Assembly (NCBI RefSeq): GCF_029958925.1
Contig: NZ_CP124616.1
Coordinates: forward strand, 3,348,001 to 3,412,000
Direction of reading: 5' to 3'
Origin: Tropicibacter oceani
GTDB taxonomy: Bacteria > Pseudomonadota > Alphaproteobacteria > Rhodobacterales > Rhodobacteraceae
DNA: 64,000 nt
The position numbers were made by a program, and so were the translations under genes. Each line of letters opens with the position of its first letter. Position 1 is the stretch's first letter. Below are positions 1 through 7,695 of the stretch, piece by piece. The notes below the pieces were generated by a model. That model was given only the letters and a program-made list of their open reading frames with translations. It had not been told where the DNA came from and ran no database searches.

Positions 1-24
1 TCAAGTAAGCGCGTTCCACTGACA

Positions 25-64
25 AAACGCTTGCGCCGGGCCCTTTGCCCGGCGCTTTGCGTTT
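25..64. terminator. GC-rich hairpin, probable terminator of an upstream gene
   Basis: A perfect 9-bp stem (33-41 with 47-55) has a 5-nt loop, and outer arms 25-30 and 59-64 extend it. Short T runs follow on the + strand. It lies before the first gene, so it probably ends a gene left of the window. No coding sequence could be supported in bases 1-130. Confidence 0.45.
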
Positions 65-130
65 GGGGCCATTGCCAGCGGCTGTAGCTCTGCCTAGGCT
101 TGTGCCGATGGACACAGGAAAGGCGCTGCG

Positions 131-820
131 ATGCTGCACCCGTTTGGACAGGACATCTGGCTGGCAGACGGCCCGGCGCTGGTCGCGACGCTTGGTTTTC
201 ACTACCCCACCCGCATGGCGGTGATCCGCCTTGCAGGCAACCAGCTGTTGCTCTGGTCGCCCATCGCCTACAGCGACGCGCTTCGGCAAGAGGTTGAAAC
301 CCTGGGGGAAATTACCCATCTCGTCGCGCCGAACGCGCTGCACCACGTCCATATCGGCGACTGGAAAAAGGCCTGCCCCGATGCCCGTATCTGGGCCGCC
401 CCGGGGCTGGACCGCAAACGCCCCGATCTGGATATTGCCGGCCAGCTGACCGAAACACCGCCGCCCGACTGGGGCGACCAGATCGCGCTGGCCCTTTATC
501 GCGGCAATGCCATCACGACCGAGGCCGTGCTGTTTCACCGGCCCAGCGGCACCGCCCTGTTTACCGATCTGCTGCAACAGATGCCGCGCGACTGGTTCAC
601 CGGCTGGCGCCGGGTGATCGCGAGGCTTGACCTGATGACACAGGACGAACCCACCGTGCCGCGCAAGTTCCGGCTTGGCTTTACCAACCGCAAGGCCGCC
701 CGCGCCGCCCGCGACATCGTGCGGTCCTGGCCGGTCAGCGCCGTTGTCATGGCCCACGGGAAACCCGTGACCCAGGACGCCAAGGCCTATCTCGACCGTG
801 CCTTTGCCTGGCTGGACTGA
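131..820 (+). CDS. DUF4336 family protein
   Basis: A 229-residue protein that matches the DUF4336 family in length and pattern. The visible signature is a HHxHxxDW stretch at residues 71-78, followed by an APGL segment near 90, and a MAHGKPV segment near the C-terminus. These recall the His/Asp metal-binding layout of metallo-beta-lactamase-fold proteins, but the full set of metal ligands is not obvious and no reaction can be assigned. A purine-rich AGGAAAGG lies a few bases before the ATG and supports this start. The gene converges on the sensor kinase gene, with only 15 bp between the two stops, and looks monocistronic. Confidence 0.8.
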   Translation: MLHPFGQDIWLADGPALVATLGFHYPTRMAVIRLAGNQLLLWSPIAYSDALRQEVETLGEITHLVAPNALHHVHIGDWKKACPDARIWAAPGLDRKRPDLDIAGQLTETPPPDWGDQIALALYRGNAITTEAVLFHRPSGTALFTDLLQQMPRDWFTGWRRVIARLDLMTQDEPTVPRKFRLGFTNRKAARAARDIVRSWPVSAVVMAHGKPVTQDAKAYLDRAFAWLD

Positions 821-835
821 CGGGGCAGCGCGCGC

Positions 836-2290
836 TCAGCCCGGATCGCGGCGCGGGACAAAATGCTGCCCCGGCACCGTGATCGACCAACGCACTTGCC
901 CAGGGCCGATGTCATAGTCTGACGCCGTGTCCAGCATCGAAGGCGCCAGCATGGTCAGCACGCTGCTGCCAAAGCCCCGGCGCCGCTCGGGTTGCGGGTC
1001 TGGTTTGATCTCGGTCTGCTCGTGCCAGCGCACCTGCAGGGCCCGGCCATCCTGCCCCTCTTCCAGCGCCCAACTGACGCGGATCTTGCCCTCGGGCAGG
1101 GTCAACGCGCCGTATTTGGCGGAATTCGTGCCCAGTTCATGGATCGCCATGCCGATGGTCTGCACCGACTGCGGTTGCAGGTCGATTGGCGGCCCCGTGA
1201 CCTCGATCCGGCTGTCGTTGCGTTCGGCAAAGGGTTCTAGGTGACGCAGCACCAATTCGCCCAGCGGCACCGTCGTCCATTCCCCCGCCACAAGCAGATC
1301 GGTCGAGCGCGCCAGCGAATGGATGCGCTCTTCGAACTTGCGGTTGAACCCGTCGAAATCGCGTTCCGAGCGCGCCGTCTGACGCTGGATCGCGCTGACG
1401 ATGGTCAGCATGTTCTTGGCCCGGTGGATCACCTCGCGCGCGATCAGCTCGCGCGCCTTTTCGGCCTTGCGGATCTCGGTCACGTCGCGGTGGATGTTGG
1501 AAATCGCCACGATCTCGCCGCTGGCGCCGCGAATGGGCGCGCAGCTGATCCAGACCTCGTGCTCTGTGCCGTCCTTGGCCACCCGCGTCGCTTCGAAATT
1601 CGACAGGCGGCCCGCGATGATCTCATCTCGGTAATAGGCGATGGGGTGCGGCCAATTCGGCGGATACAGCATTTCCAGCGACTGGCCGACGACCTCCTCG
1701 GCGCTATAGCCATACAGCCGCTGCGCCGCGCGGTTCCAGGTGGTGATCCGCCCCTCCAGATCATAGCTCAGGATCGCGTCCGAGGTGCTGGCCACCAGGG
1801 CCGCCAGCGCGCTCGAGTTGATGAAGGCCTGCTCGACATCGTCGGCCTGCACGTATCGCGCGGTGATGTCGCGGTGCTGGACAAGCAGATAGGCGCTGCC
1901 GGCCTCGCTCAGACGGCTGGCGGTCATCTCGAACCAGCGCTTTACCTCGGGGCTGTCACAGGGGTATTCATGCCGGAACGTCTGCCCGGTCTCCAGGACC
2001 CGTTCGAATGCATCCGCAATGGTACCGGCCCCGGCGCTGGAAGTCCCCGAGGCCGCGCGGCAGATCTCAAAGTAATTGGTGCCGACATAGAAATCCTGCT
2101 GGTTTCCGCCATTGTCGGCACAAAACGCCCGCCAGGCCCGATTGGTCGCAACAATGGTGCCACGGGCATCGGTGATCACAACCTCATCGTGCAGCGCATC
2201 CATCAAGGATGTCGGCGCAAACCGGTCGACGAAATTCTCAGCTGTCTGCTGCACCCTTGGCGCACCTCGCTTTCCCTCCAAAACTGGCAT
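836..2290 (-). CDS. PAS-PAS sensor histidine kinase, HWE family
   Basis: A 484-residue soluble sensor kinase. Two PAS domains (about residues 31-145 and 162-275) are followed by an HWE-type transmitter. The H-box HRAKNML places the phospho-acceptor at His289. The family-defining WHE triplet is in the ATPase domain near residue 435, and a GFGSSVL glycine motif follows. There are no membrane segments, so the signal is probably cytoplasmic (redox, light or a small ligand bound by PAS; the cofactor is not deducible). No response regulator is adjacent, so it is an orphan in this window. In alphaproteobacteria such kinases often feed the PhyR/EcfG general stress pathway, but that is inference here. 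Met30 is an alternative start. Confidence 0.88.
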   Translation of the reverse strand: MPVLEGKRGAPRVQQTAENFVDRFAPTSLMDALHDEVVITDARGTIVATNRAWRAFCADNGGNQQDFYVGTNYFEICRAASGTSSAGAGTIADAFERVLETGQTFRHEYPCDSPEVKRWFEMTASRLSEAGSAYLLVQHRDITARYVQADDVEQAFINSSALAALVASTSDAILSYDLEGRITTWNRAAQRLYGYSAEEVVGQSLEMLYPPNWPHPIAYYRDEIIAGRLSNFEATRVAKDGTEHEVWISCAPIRGASGEIVAISNIHRDVTEIRKAEKARELIAREVIHRAKNMLTIVSAIQRQTARSERDFDGFNRKFEERIHSLARSTDLLVAGEWTTVPLGELVLRHLEPFAERNDSRIEVTGPPIDLQPQSVQTIGMAIHELGTNSAKYGALTLPEGKIRVSWALEEGQDGRALQVRWHEQTEIKPDPQPERRRGFGSSVLTMLAPSMLDTASDYDIGPGQVRWSITVPGQHFVPRRDPG

Positions 2291-2451
2291 CTTGGGGCAG
2301 CTTGCGCAAGAAGCATGTATTCCATTTACATCTTTGACGGTGGCGGGTTCTGGTCAAGTTGGCTCCGCGAACCGAGCGCGAAAAAAGGCCGCCAAAAGCA
2401 ACCGGGTGGACAAGCGCGGAACGGCTGGATCATGAACTTCTGCCGTGAACG

Positions 2452-2470
2452 GGCTCTGTTGCACAAATCG
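2452..2470 (+). repeat. IS terminal inverted repeat, left
   Basis: 19 bp, identical to the reverse complement of 3483-3501. It lies beyond the transposase stop codon. Confidence 0.9.
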
Positions 2471-2505
2471 GCTGAACGCCGAGTTTCCCCTTTCCCCGGG
2501 CGGAC

Positions 2506-3438
2506 TTATCCTACGACTTCCGTGACGGGCATGCCGAGCGCGGTGTAGCCGTTCAGGACGGCAATGCGGACCTGGAGTTCCGCGACCTGGCGGTCGAAGT
2601 CCCGCGCCATGAGCCGCTGGCCCAGCAACTTCATACAATGCATTTTTGTCTCGACGCGGCTTCGGCGGTGGTATCCGCTCCATCGTCGCCAGAGTGCGCG
2701 GCCCAGGTATTTCGCCGCGCGCAAGGCCTCGTTTCGCGCCACGGCTCCGGCGGTGATCGTCTTCCAGGGCTTCGCGTTTTTGCGGGGCGGGATGACGGCA
2801 TGGGCGCCGCGATCTGCAATCGCATCGTGGCATTTGCGCGTGTCGTAGGCGCCATCAGCCGTGACGCTACCGATTTCCTGGTCCTGCGGGATTTGGTCGA
2901 GAAGGTCGGGTAGGATCGGCGCATCACCGATGTGGCTCCCGGTGATTTCGACGGCCCGAACCTCCAGCGTTTCCTCATCAATCCCCAAGTGGATCTTGCG
3001 CCAGACGCGGCGTTTAGGGCCGCCATGCTTGCGGGCGTGCCACTCGCCTTCGCCCTCGACCTTGATCCCGGTGCTGTCTATCAACAGGTGCAACGGCCCC
3101 TTGGAGCCGCGGTATGGGATGTTGACGGCCAAGGTCTTCTGGCGGCGAGATAGCGTGCTGAAGTCGGGCACCGTCCAGTTCAGACCGACCAGCTGCAGCA
3201 GGCTCTCGACGAACCCGGTCGTCTGCCGGAGCGCCATGCCGAACAGCACTTTCATCGAGAGGCACGTCTGTATGGCGGCGTCGCTATAGCTCTGCTGGCG
3301 GCCACGCCTGCCTGTCGGCACGGCATCCCAGATCATCTCAGGGTCGAACCAGATCGTCAGCGAGCCCCGGCGCTTGAGCGCTTCATTGTAGGCTGGCCAG
3401 TTTCTGGTCTTGTAGGTCGGGGGTATGGGTCTGCTCAT
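2506..3438 (-). CDS. IS5-family (IS903-like) DDE transposase
   Basis: A 310-residue transposase that cuts and joins the element ends. The N-terminus carries the YKTRNWPAYNEALKRRGSL segment typical of the IS903 group. The first catalytic Asp is in LLIDSTGIKV, the second in TADGAYDT, and the Glu lies in the C-terminal region RRSRVETKMHC. The reading frame is uninterrupted over the family's usual length, so the element may still be active. It is the only gene inside the inverted repeats and has no partner frame or programmed frameshift. Confidence 0.93.
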   Translation of the reverse strand: MSRPIPPTYKTRNWPAYNEALKRRGSLTIWFDPEMIWDAVPTGRRGRQQSYSDAAIQTCLSMKVLFGMALRQTTGFVESLLQLVGLNWTVPDFSTLSRRQKTLAVNIPYRGSKGPLHLLIDSTGIKVEGEGEWHARKHGGPKRRVWRKIHLGIDEETLEVRAVEITGSHIGDAPILPDLLDQIPQDQEIGSVTADGAYDTRKCHDAIADRGAHAVIPPRKNAKPWKTITAGAVARNEALRAAKYLGRALWRRWSGYHRRSRVETKMHCMKLLGQRLMARDFDRQVAELQVRIAVLNGYTALGMPVTEVVG

Positions 3439-3468
3439 GCATCCCAGCTACCACGCTGGATTCACGAG

Positions 3469-4068
3469 ATGAATCCCACACGCGATTTGTGCAACAGAGC
3501 CGTGTTCACCTATAAATACGGACATTCTGACAAAGGAGACGAAACTTTTCGGGACACTCCTCCGCCGGAGCTATACCCGAACCGGAAAACACCAATAAAA
3601 ACGGGAAAAATCCGCCCTCCTCATTTTGACGAAAAGACCTCTGAACATCTCGAACAAAAGCGCGTCTTGACTGGCGCCGCCTATGTTACCGATGGCGACA
3701 CAATAACGATCAAGAAAACTCAGATTCGCTTGTTCGGAATTGATGCCCCCGAGTTGAACCACCCCTACGGCAAGAAATCCAAGTGGGCTTTGCAAAAATT
3801 GTGCAAAGGTCATGTCATCCACGCAGAAATAACCGACGAAGATGAATATGGTCGAACAGTAGCACACTGCTACCTGCCGGACGGTCGGGATCTTTCTGCT
3901 GAAATGGTAAAGCAGGGTTTGGCAATAGATTGGCCCAAGTTCTCGGGGGGAAAATACAAAAGCATGGAAACACTCGATGCCCGAAAAAAGCTATTTCTAG
4001 CTGATGCGCGCCAGAAGGGTCGCATGCATATTTGGGAGAAATTCGAAGCGAAACAAGAAGAAAACTAA
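3469..4068 (+). CDS. Thermonuclease-family (SNase-like) protein, 5' end replaced by IS sequence
   Basis: A 199-residue frame with a staphylococcal-nuclease fold domain at about residues 66-175. Catalytic positions are visible: Asp75 in TDGDT, Arg87 and Glu95 around IRLFGIDAPE, and Arg129 in DEYGRT. It should hydrolyse nucleic-acid phosphodiester bonds in a calcium-dependent way. The annotated ATG lies inside the IS right end. The first codon outside the element is a GTG at 3502, in the same frame. No signal peptide is visible, although most secreted relatives have one, so the native start was probably lost or displaced by the insertion. The DNA is clearly more AT-rich than its neighbours, which suggests transfer together with the IS. 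Confidence 0.72.
   Translation: MNPTRDLCNRAVFTYKYGHSDKGDETFRDTPPPELYPNRKTPIKTGKIRPPHFDEKTSEHLEQKRVLTGAAYVTDGDTITIKKTQIRLFGIDAPELNHPYGKKSKWALQKLCKGHVIHAEITDEDEYGRTVAHCYLPDGRDLSAEMVKQGLAIDWPKFSGGKYKSMETLDARKKLFLADARQKGRMHIWEKFEAKQEEN
3483..3501 (-). repeat. IS terminal inverted repeat, right
   Basis: 19 bp, identical to the reverse complement of 2452-2470. It lies inside the 5' end of the nuclease reading frame. Confidence 0.9.
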
Positions 4069-4151
4069 CCTGGGACGGCTTGGCTATGCTTCGGCCGCCA
4101 GCGCCGCGCGAAAGCGGTCCATCAAGAACCGCACACAGTCTCTCAAAGGCC

Positions 4152-4616
4152 CTATCCCCAGCCGCCCGCATCCGGGTCGCGCAACCCGTGCAGGCGCCGT
4201 GCGGCGTGCATGGCGAACTTGCGGGTCAGCTTGGTGCGCCGTGCGCCGGCCAGCTTGTCCTCTGGTCCCATGCGCAGCACCTCGGCGTCATAACCGTCGG
4301 CGATGATCAGCCCGGTTCCTTCGGGCAACAGGTCCACGTCAAACGCCTGATCCACCGCCCAAAAAAACCGGTCGCAATAGCCCAGGTAGCCCTGCCATTT
4401 GGCGTCGCTCATGTAATCGGCGCGGCTGCTCTTGCACTCGATCACCCATAATTCGCCCTTTGGGCCCAGCGCCATAACGTCCACCCGCAGCCCGCGGTCG
4501 GGCACGAATTCCTCGATCACCGCAAAGCCAAGGCTGGCCATGTGACGGCAGACGCCCCGCGCCAAAAGCTGGCCGGGCATGAGATCGGGCGTGGGGGTCA
4601 GAACGGGCGAAACCAT
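4152..4616 (-). CDS. mmcB: MmcB family DNA repair protein
   Basis: A 154-residue PD-(D/E)xK nuclease-fold protein of the MmcB family, linked to mutagenesis and DNA repair in alphaproteobacteria. The conserved core is Asp46 in LRVDVMAL and Glu60-x-Lys62 in VIECKSS, followed by LPEGTGLIIADGYDAE. I chose the ATG at 4616. An in-frame ATG at 4634 would lie inside the SOS box upstream, whereas 4616 falls where transcription from the predicted promoter would begin. The 83 bp between this stop and the convergent nuclease gene hold nothing obvious. Regulation is probably by LexA (see the promoter entry). Exact biochemistry is unknown. Confidence 0.85.
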   Translation of the reverse strand: MVSPVLTPTPDLMPGQLLARGVCRHMASLGFAVIEEFVPDRGLRVDVMALGPKGELWVIECKSSRADYMSDAKWQGYLGYCDRFFWAVDQAFDVDLLPEGTGLIIADGYDAEVLRMGPEDKLAGARRTKLTRKFAMHAARRLHGLRDPDAGGWG

Positions 4617-4622
4617 GCCCAA

Positions 4623-4651
4623 ATTTATGAACATTCCGTGAACAGATGCAA
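4623..4651 (-). promoter_or_regulatory. SOS-type promoter of mmcB with LexA box
   Basis: On the - strand there is a TTGCAT -35 (4646-4651), a 17-bp spacer and an ATAAAT -10 (4623-4628). The spacer starts with GTTC-N7-GTTC (4629-4643; GAAC-N7-GAAC on the + strand), the direct-repeat SOS box recognised by alphaproteobacterial LexA. The start point would fall at about 4616-4617, the first base of the chosen ATG, so the message may be leaderless. The box matches exactly; binding is inferred. Confidence 0.75.
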
Positions 4652-4724
4652 GCCCCGGCATTCCCGGCCTTCTAAACCGCTGATTTGTGGCTACCTTGCA
4701 CGGGGTATCAACACGAGGGGCCCC

Positions 4725-6041
4725 ATGGCGGACGACCACAACCTGACCCGCGCCGAGGCGCGCGGGGTGCGCCATGCGCGTGAACTTGAAACCCACCTGA
4801 CCTGGCTGGAAACCTTTTCCGGCACCGCGCTGGGGGTGCTGGCCGTGGCCTCGGGCATCTATACCTATCTCGGGGTGTCCTCTCTGCTGGATGAAAACGG
4901 CGCCATGTCGGTCTTTGCCGCCATCGCCTATTCCGTCGCCGTGTCGGTGGGGATCTTCGTCTTCTGGTCCTACATGATGCGGCTGTTCCCGGCGGTGCGC
5001 ACCGCCCGCGCCCGGGTCGGGCTGCTGGGGGCCATGGGTCTGGGTTCCTTGGCAATAGTCGCCATGTCGTCCTGGCTGAACGCCGCCGCGCTGGCCGGAT
5101 CGGCCGCCGTCGAACAGCACCTTGCCGAAACCGTGCAGGACTACCAGTCAGCACTGGAACGCGCGCATGAAATCGCCCTGTCGGGGCAGGCCCTGCAACG
5201 CGACGTGGCCCGCACCCGCCAAAGCTTTGAGGACCTGTCCGAACAAGAGGCCGCAGGCTCGCTTTCGGGGCTTGCCGGGCGCGGCGCGGTGTTCCGCGTG
5301 TTGCGCCAGAAAAGCGCCGAACTGGCCGCGCTGGAAACCCAGATCACCGCCCAGACTCCGCTGGTCGAAAACGCCTTTTCCGAGGGCAATACCATCCTGT
5401 CGCGGATGCGCGCCCTGACGGTCGAACCGGGGCCCGTCGAGGCCCGCTCGGTCGAGTTTTCCGAGGCCGCCGTGCGCCTTCAGGGCCTGATCACCCAGCT
5501 GCGGCAACTATCGGTCGCGCAACTGGTGGAACGCGCGGCGCAGGATCTGTCGGCCTCGGTCGTGCTGCCCGAACTGGACGGGCGGACCGAAGAAACCCGG
5601 GCCGACCAATCCGCCACCATCACCTCGGTCCTTGACGTGCTGGCCGCCCGCGCCGCCACGCTGGAAAAGGCCGCGCAGGCCGTGGGCGCGCTGCAGCCCC
5701 CCGGCGACGTGACCTATACGCCGATTTCCTCGGCCGATGCCGTGATTCTTTATGCCCGCAACTTCGTGCCATCCTGGGCCGGGGCCATTGCCATCGACCT
5801 GCTGCCCGGCGTTCTGGTCTTTATCCTTGCCATCACCCACGGCGCGATCCGGCAGGGCCGCGATGGTGCCTCGATCGAGGACACCCTGACCCTGGCCGAA
5901 TTGCGCGCCGCGGTCAGCGCCATCCGCGACGTGGAATCCACCCTGCAGCTGACCGACCCGAAACCCGAAGCCCCCGCAAGACCCGAAACCACCCCCAATC
6001 CCGACACCACCGTGGCCGAGCTGAAAGGCAAAAGCGCATGA
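4725..6041 (+). CDS. Membrane protein with central coiled coil, function unknown
   Basis: A 438-residue protein I cannot assign to a characterised family. Three hydrophobic segments (about 32-53, 62-86, 98-124) are followed by a long Ala/Glu/Gln-rich helical stretch (about 125-330) with heptad-like spacing. A last membrane segment (about 365-390) and a Pro/Thr-rich tail follow. A periplasmic coiled coil anchored at both ends is the likely shape. The ATG at 4725 follows a GAGGGG ribosome site; in-frame codons upstream lack one. It overlaps the next gene by 4 bp (ATGA), so the two are translationally coupled and probably cooperate. An MCP-like or scaffold role is possible but no signalling domain is seen. 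Confidence 0.75.
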   Translation: MADDHNLTRAEARGVRHARELETHLTWLETFSGTALGVLAVASGIYTYLGVSSLLDENGAMSVFAAIAYSVAVSVGIFVFWSYMMRLFPAVRTARARVGLLGAMGLGSLAIVAMSSWLNAAALAGSAAVEQHLAETVQDYQSALERAHEIALSGQALQRDVARTRQSFEDLSEQEAAGSLSGLAGRGAVFRVLRQKSAELAALETQITAQTPLVENAFSEGNTILSRMRALTVEPGPVEARSVEFSEAAVRLQGLITQLRQLSVAQLVERAAQDLSASVVLPELDGRTEETRADQSATITSVLDVLAARAATLEKAAQAVGALQPPGDVTYTPISSADAVILYARNFVPSWAGAIAIDLLPGVLVFILAITHGAIRQGRDGASIEDTLTLAELRAAVSAIRDVESTLQLTDPKPEAPARPETTPNPDTTVAELKGKSA

Positions 6042-6781
6042 AGGCCAGCACCGTCGCCCGCACCCTGTCAGCCGTGCTGATCTTTCAACTCGGGATCGGC
6101 GCGTTCCTCGTGCTGTCGGACATGCAGGCCGGGGCCTTTTCCCTGCCGCGCCTGTCGCCCGATGCCCCGCGCCTGTCCGAACCGATCCGCCCGGGTGATC
6201 AGACCCGCCGCTTTGCGCCCGACCGCGACCGCCCCGCCGTGCGCCCCGCCCGCGACCCCGGCCAACTGCCCGACCGCCTGACCCTGACGCAAGAGGGCGG
6301 AGCATGGCGGCTCGAAGGGGCCATCGCCCCCGACGACGCCCCGCGCATCATCACGCAACTGTCCAACGCCGACCCGGCGATCGAAACCCTGATCCTGCAA
6401 AGCCCCGGCGGCTCGGTCCGCGACGCGCTCGAAATCGGTCGCCACCTGCGCGCCTCGGACATCGCCACCCAGGTCCTGCCCGGCGAATACTGCTATTCCG
6501 CCTGCCCCTACCTGCTGGCCGGAGGCCCGACCCGCACCATCGCCCCCGCCGCCAGCATCGGCGTGCACCAGCACAGCTTTGGCGAAAACACCCTGCTGCC
6601 CGCCTTCATGGCCGTGTCGGACATCCAGCGCGGTCAGGCCGAGGTCATGGAATACCTCGACGAGATGGGCATCGACACACGCGTCATGCGCCACGCATTG
6701 GCCACGCCCGCCGATGAAATCTATGTCCTGATCCCCGAGGAACTCGAACGCTACGGCTTTGTCACAAAAGACGACAGCTGA
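6038..6781 (+). CDS. Membrane-anchored ClpP/crotonase-fold protease-like protein
   Basis: A 247-residue protein with an N-terminal signal anchor (about 8-28), a Pro/Arg-rich linker (35-80) and a ClpP-like domain (about 90-240). The oxyanion strand ILQSPGGSV (120-127) and the nucleophile region EYCYSACPYLLAGG, with Ser154, are clear. His177 in IGVHQHSF is a candidate catalytic base. It resembles predicted periplasmic ClpP-like proteins (COG3904 type), whose substrates are unknown. It is translationally coupled to the upstream coiled-coil membrane protein, suggesting a membrane-bound protease-scaffold pair. Proteolytic activity is inferred from the motif only. Confidence 0.78.
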   Translation: MKASTVARTLSAVLIFQLGIGAFLVLSDMQAGAFSLPRLSPDAPRLSEPIRPGDQTRRFAPDRDRPAVRPARDPGQLPDRLTLTQEGGAWRLEGAIAPDDAPRIITQLSNADPAIETLILQSPGGSVRDALEIGRHLRASDIATQVLPGEYCYSACPYLLAGGPTRTIAPAASIGVHQHSFGENTLLPAFMAVSDIQRGQAEVMEYLDEMGIDTRVMRHALATPADEIYVLIPEELERYGFVTKDDS

Positions 6782-6922
6782 CCCCTTGTCAGACCGCCCC
6801 CGCCGCCTTACCTCAGGGCTTGGCGGGTTCTGCCCTTTCCGTGAACGGATACATTCCGGTGGCCTTAAGCAAATCCGAGGGAGCTGGCTCTGTCGTAGCC
6901 GTGGCTTCGTTACCTGGCGCCC

Positions 6923-6938
6923 ACCTGTATATACAGGT
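6923..6938. repeat. Perfect 16-bp palindrome (ACCTGTATATACAGGT)
   Basis: Perfect dyad 6923-6930/6931-6938 with a TATATA centre, typical of an operator for a dimeric regulator. No promoter of an annotated gene starts from it, so its role is open. Confidence 0.6.
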
Positions 6939-6975
6939 CCTCGGGAATGCACTATCCACACGTCTGCGGCGGTTC

Positions 6976-7007
6976 CCGTCATAGTTTGCGAAGGCAAACT
7001 ATGACGG
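6976..7007. repeat. 14-bp perfect inverted repeat with GAAG loop
   Basis: Arms 6976-6989 and 6994-7007 pair perfectly around a 4-nt loop. No T tract follows on either strand, so this is not a normal intrinsic terminator. The right arm is part of the 60-bp repeat unit that follows; the second copy of the unit lacks the left arm. Confidence 0.7.
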
Positions 7008-7050
7008 TGGCAAGGTCATGGTCGCAACGCGACCGTGACAGCCACTCCCC
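6991..7050 (+). repeat. 60-bp direct repeat, copy 1
   Basis: Differs from copy 2 (7080-7139) at two positions only. It contains a 6-bp hairpin, 7020-7025 with 7029-7034. One of the two differences lies in its 3-nt loop, so the stem is preserved. Confidence 0.8.
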
Positions 7051-7079
7051 AAAGATTTGCGGTCCATCCCATGTTTTCA

Positions 7080-7139
7080 AAGGCAAACTATGACGGTGGC
7101 AAGGTCATGGTCGCAAAGCGACCGTGACGGCCACTCCCC
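7080..7139 (+). repeat. 60-bp direct repeat, copy 2
   Basis: 58 of 60 bases match copy 1, at a spacing of 89 bp. It has the same internal hairpin with loop AAA instead of AAC. Confidence 0.8.
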
Positions 7140-7241
7140 GGCAAATCCGAACGCCTCCAAGCGGCAAACGCAGCACCAGCCCCACCGCAACAAAAAAGGC
7201 GCCCCAAACGGAGCGCCCCGCAAGACCGTTTCACTCTGCGA

Positions 7242-7574
7242 TCACAGCTGGCTGCGAACCCCCAGCACGTCTTTCGGCGCCTCGGCCGCAACTGTCACCC
7301 TGGCCTTTTCGCCGGTGATCAACGGCTGACGCTTGCCGCCGCCGGTGCTGTCATCCTCGGCCATCCGCATGATGGAAATCCCGAACTGAACGCCGGCGAA
7401 CACGATCCCGTTGAACACCCAAAGCATGATCACGGCCACCAAGCCGCCATCGCTATGGGTCACCAGATGCCACAGGTTGGCGACGTTGAATTTCAGCAGC
7501 AGCCCCACAAAGACCGCCGACAGGCCGAACCCCGCGATCACCTGAAGGATATAAAGACGGATAAGCTTGGGCAT
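7242..7574 (-). CDS. Small two-helix membrane protein, hypothetical
   Basis: A 110-residue protein with two hydrophobic helices (about 8-30 and 46-70) and a charged C-terminal tail. The start at 7574 is set by an AAGGAG ribosome site just upstream; an upstream in-frame extension lacks one. I do not recognise a named family, although the size and composition resemble conserved hypothetical proteins of Rhodobacteraceae. It is divergent from the small membrane-protein/TPR gene unit and has no operon partner. Function unknown. Confidence 0.7.
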   Translation of the reverse strand: MPKLIRLYILQVIAGFGLSAVFVGLLLKFNVANLWHLVTHSDGGLVAVIMLWVFNGIVFAGVQFGISIMRMAEDDSTGGGKRQPLITGEKARVTVAAEAPKDVLGVRSQL

Positions 7575-7695
7575 GATGCGACTCCTTGCATTCCATGAAC
7601 AGGATATATCCCCCACGCCCACTTTCAACCCCTCACCTTGCCGCAGGCGCAAAGCTGCTGTTAACTGGCGTCAGACAGGCAAAGGATGAAACAGC

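Larger units (their letters stand above)
2452..3501 (-). mobile_element. IS5-family insertion sequence, IS903-like group, intact
   Basis: A 1050-bp element bounded by 19-bp perfect terminal inverted repeats (2452-2470 and 3483-3501). The repeats begin GGCTCTGTTG, close to the ends known for IS903-group elements, and the length also fits that group. It carries one intact transposase gene on the - strand. The 9-bp flanks (2443-2451 and 3502-3510) are not direct repeats, although IS903-type transposition normally leaves a 9-bp duplication. The present junctions may therefore result from recombination or from deletion beside the element. Confidence 0.9.
6782..7241. other. 460-bp intergenic region with palindrome and duplicated stem-loop repeats
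   Basis: No credible gene is present. It holds a 16-bp palindrome, a 14-bp inverted repeat and two 60-bp direct repeats, listed separately. The flanking genes converge here. The last 100 bp before 7242 are Pro/Gly-codon-rich sequence without an obvious signal. Confidence 0.6.

Noticed and set aside
2443-3510. Target-site duplication of the IS
   Set aside because: The 9-bp flanks do not match; a shared GTGAAC/GTTCAC word is inverted and shifted, so it looks accidental.
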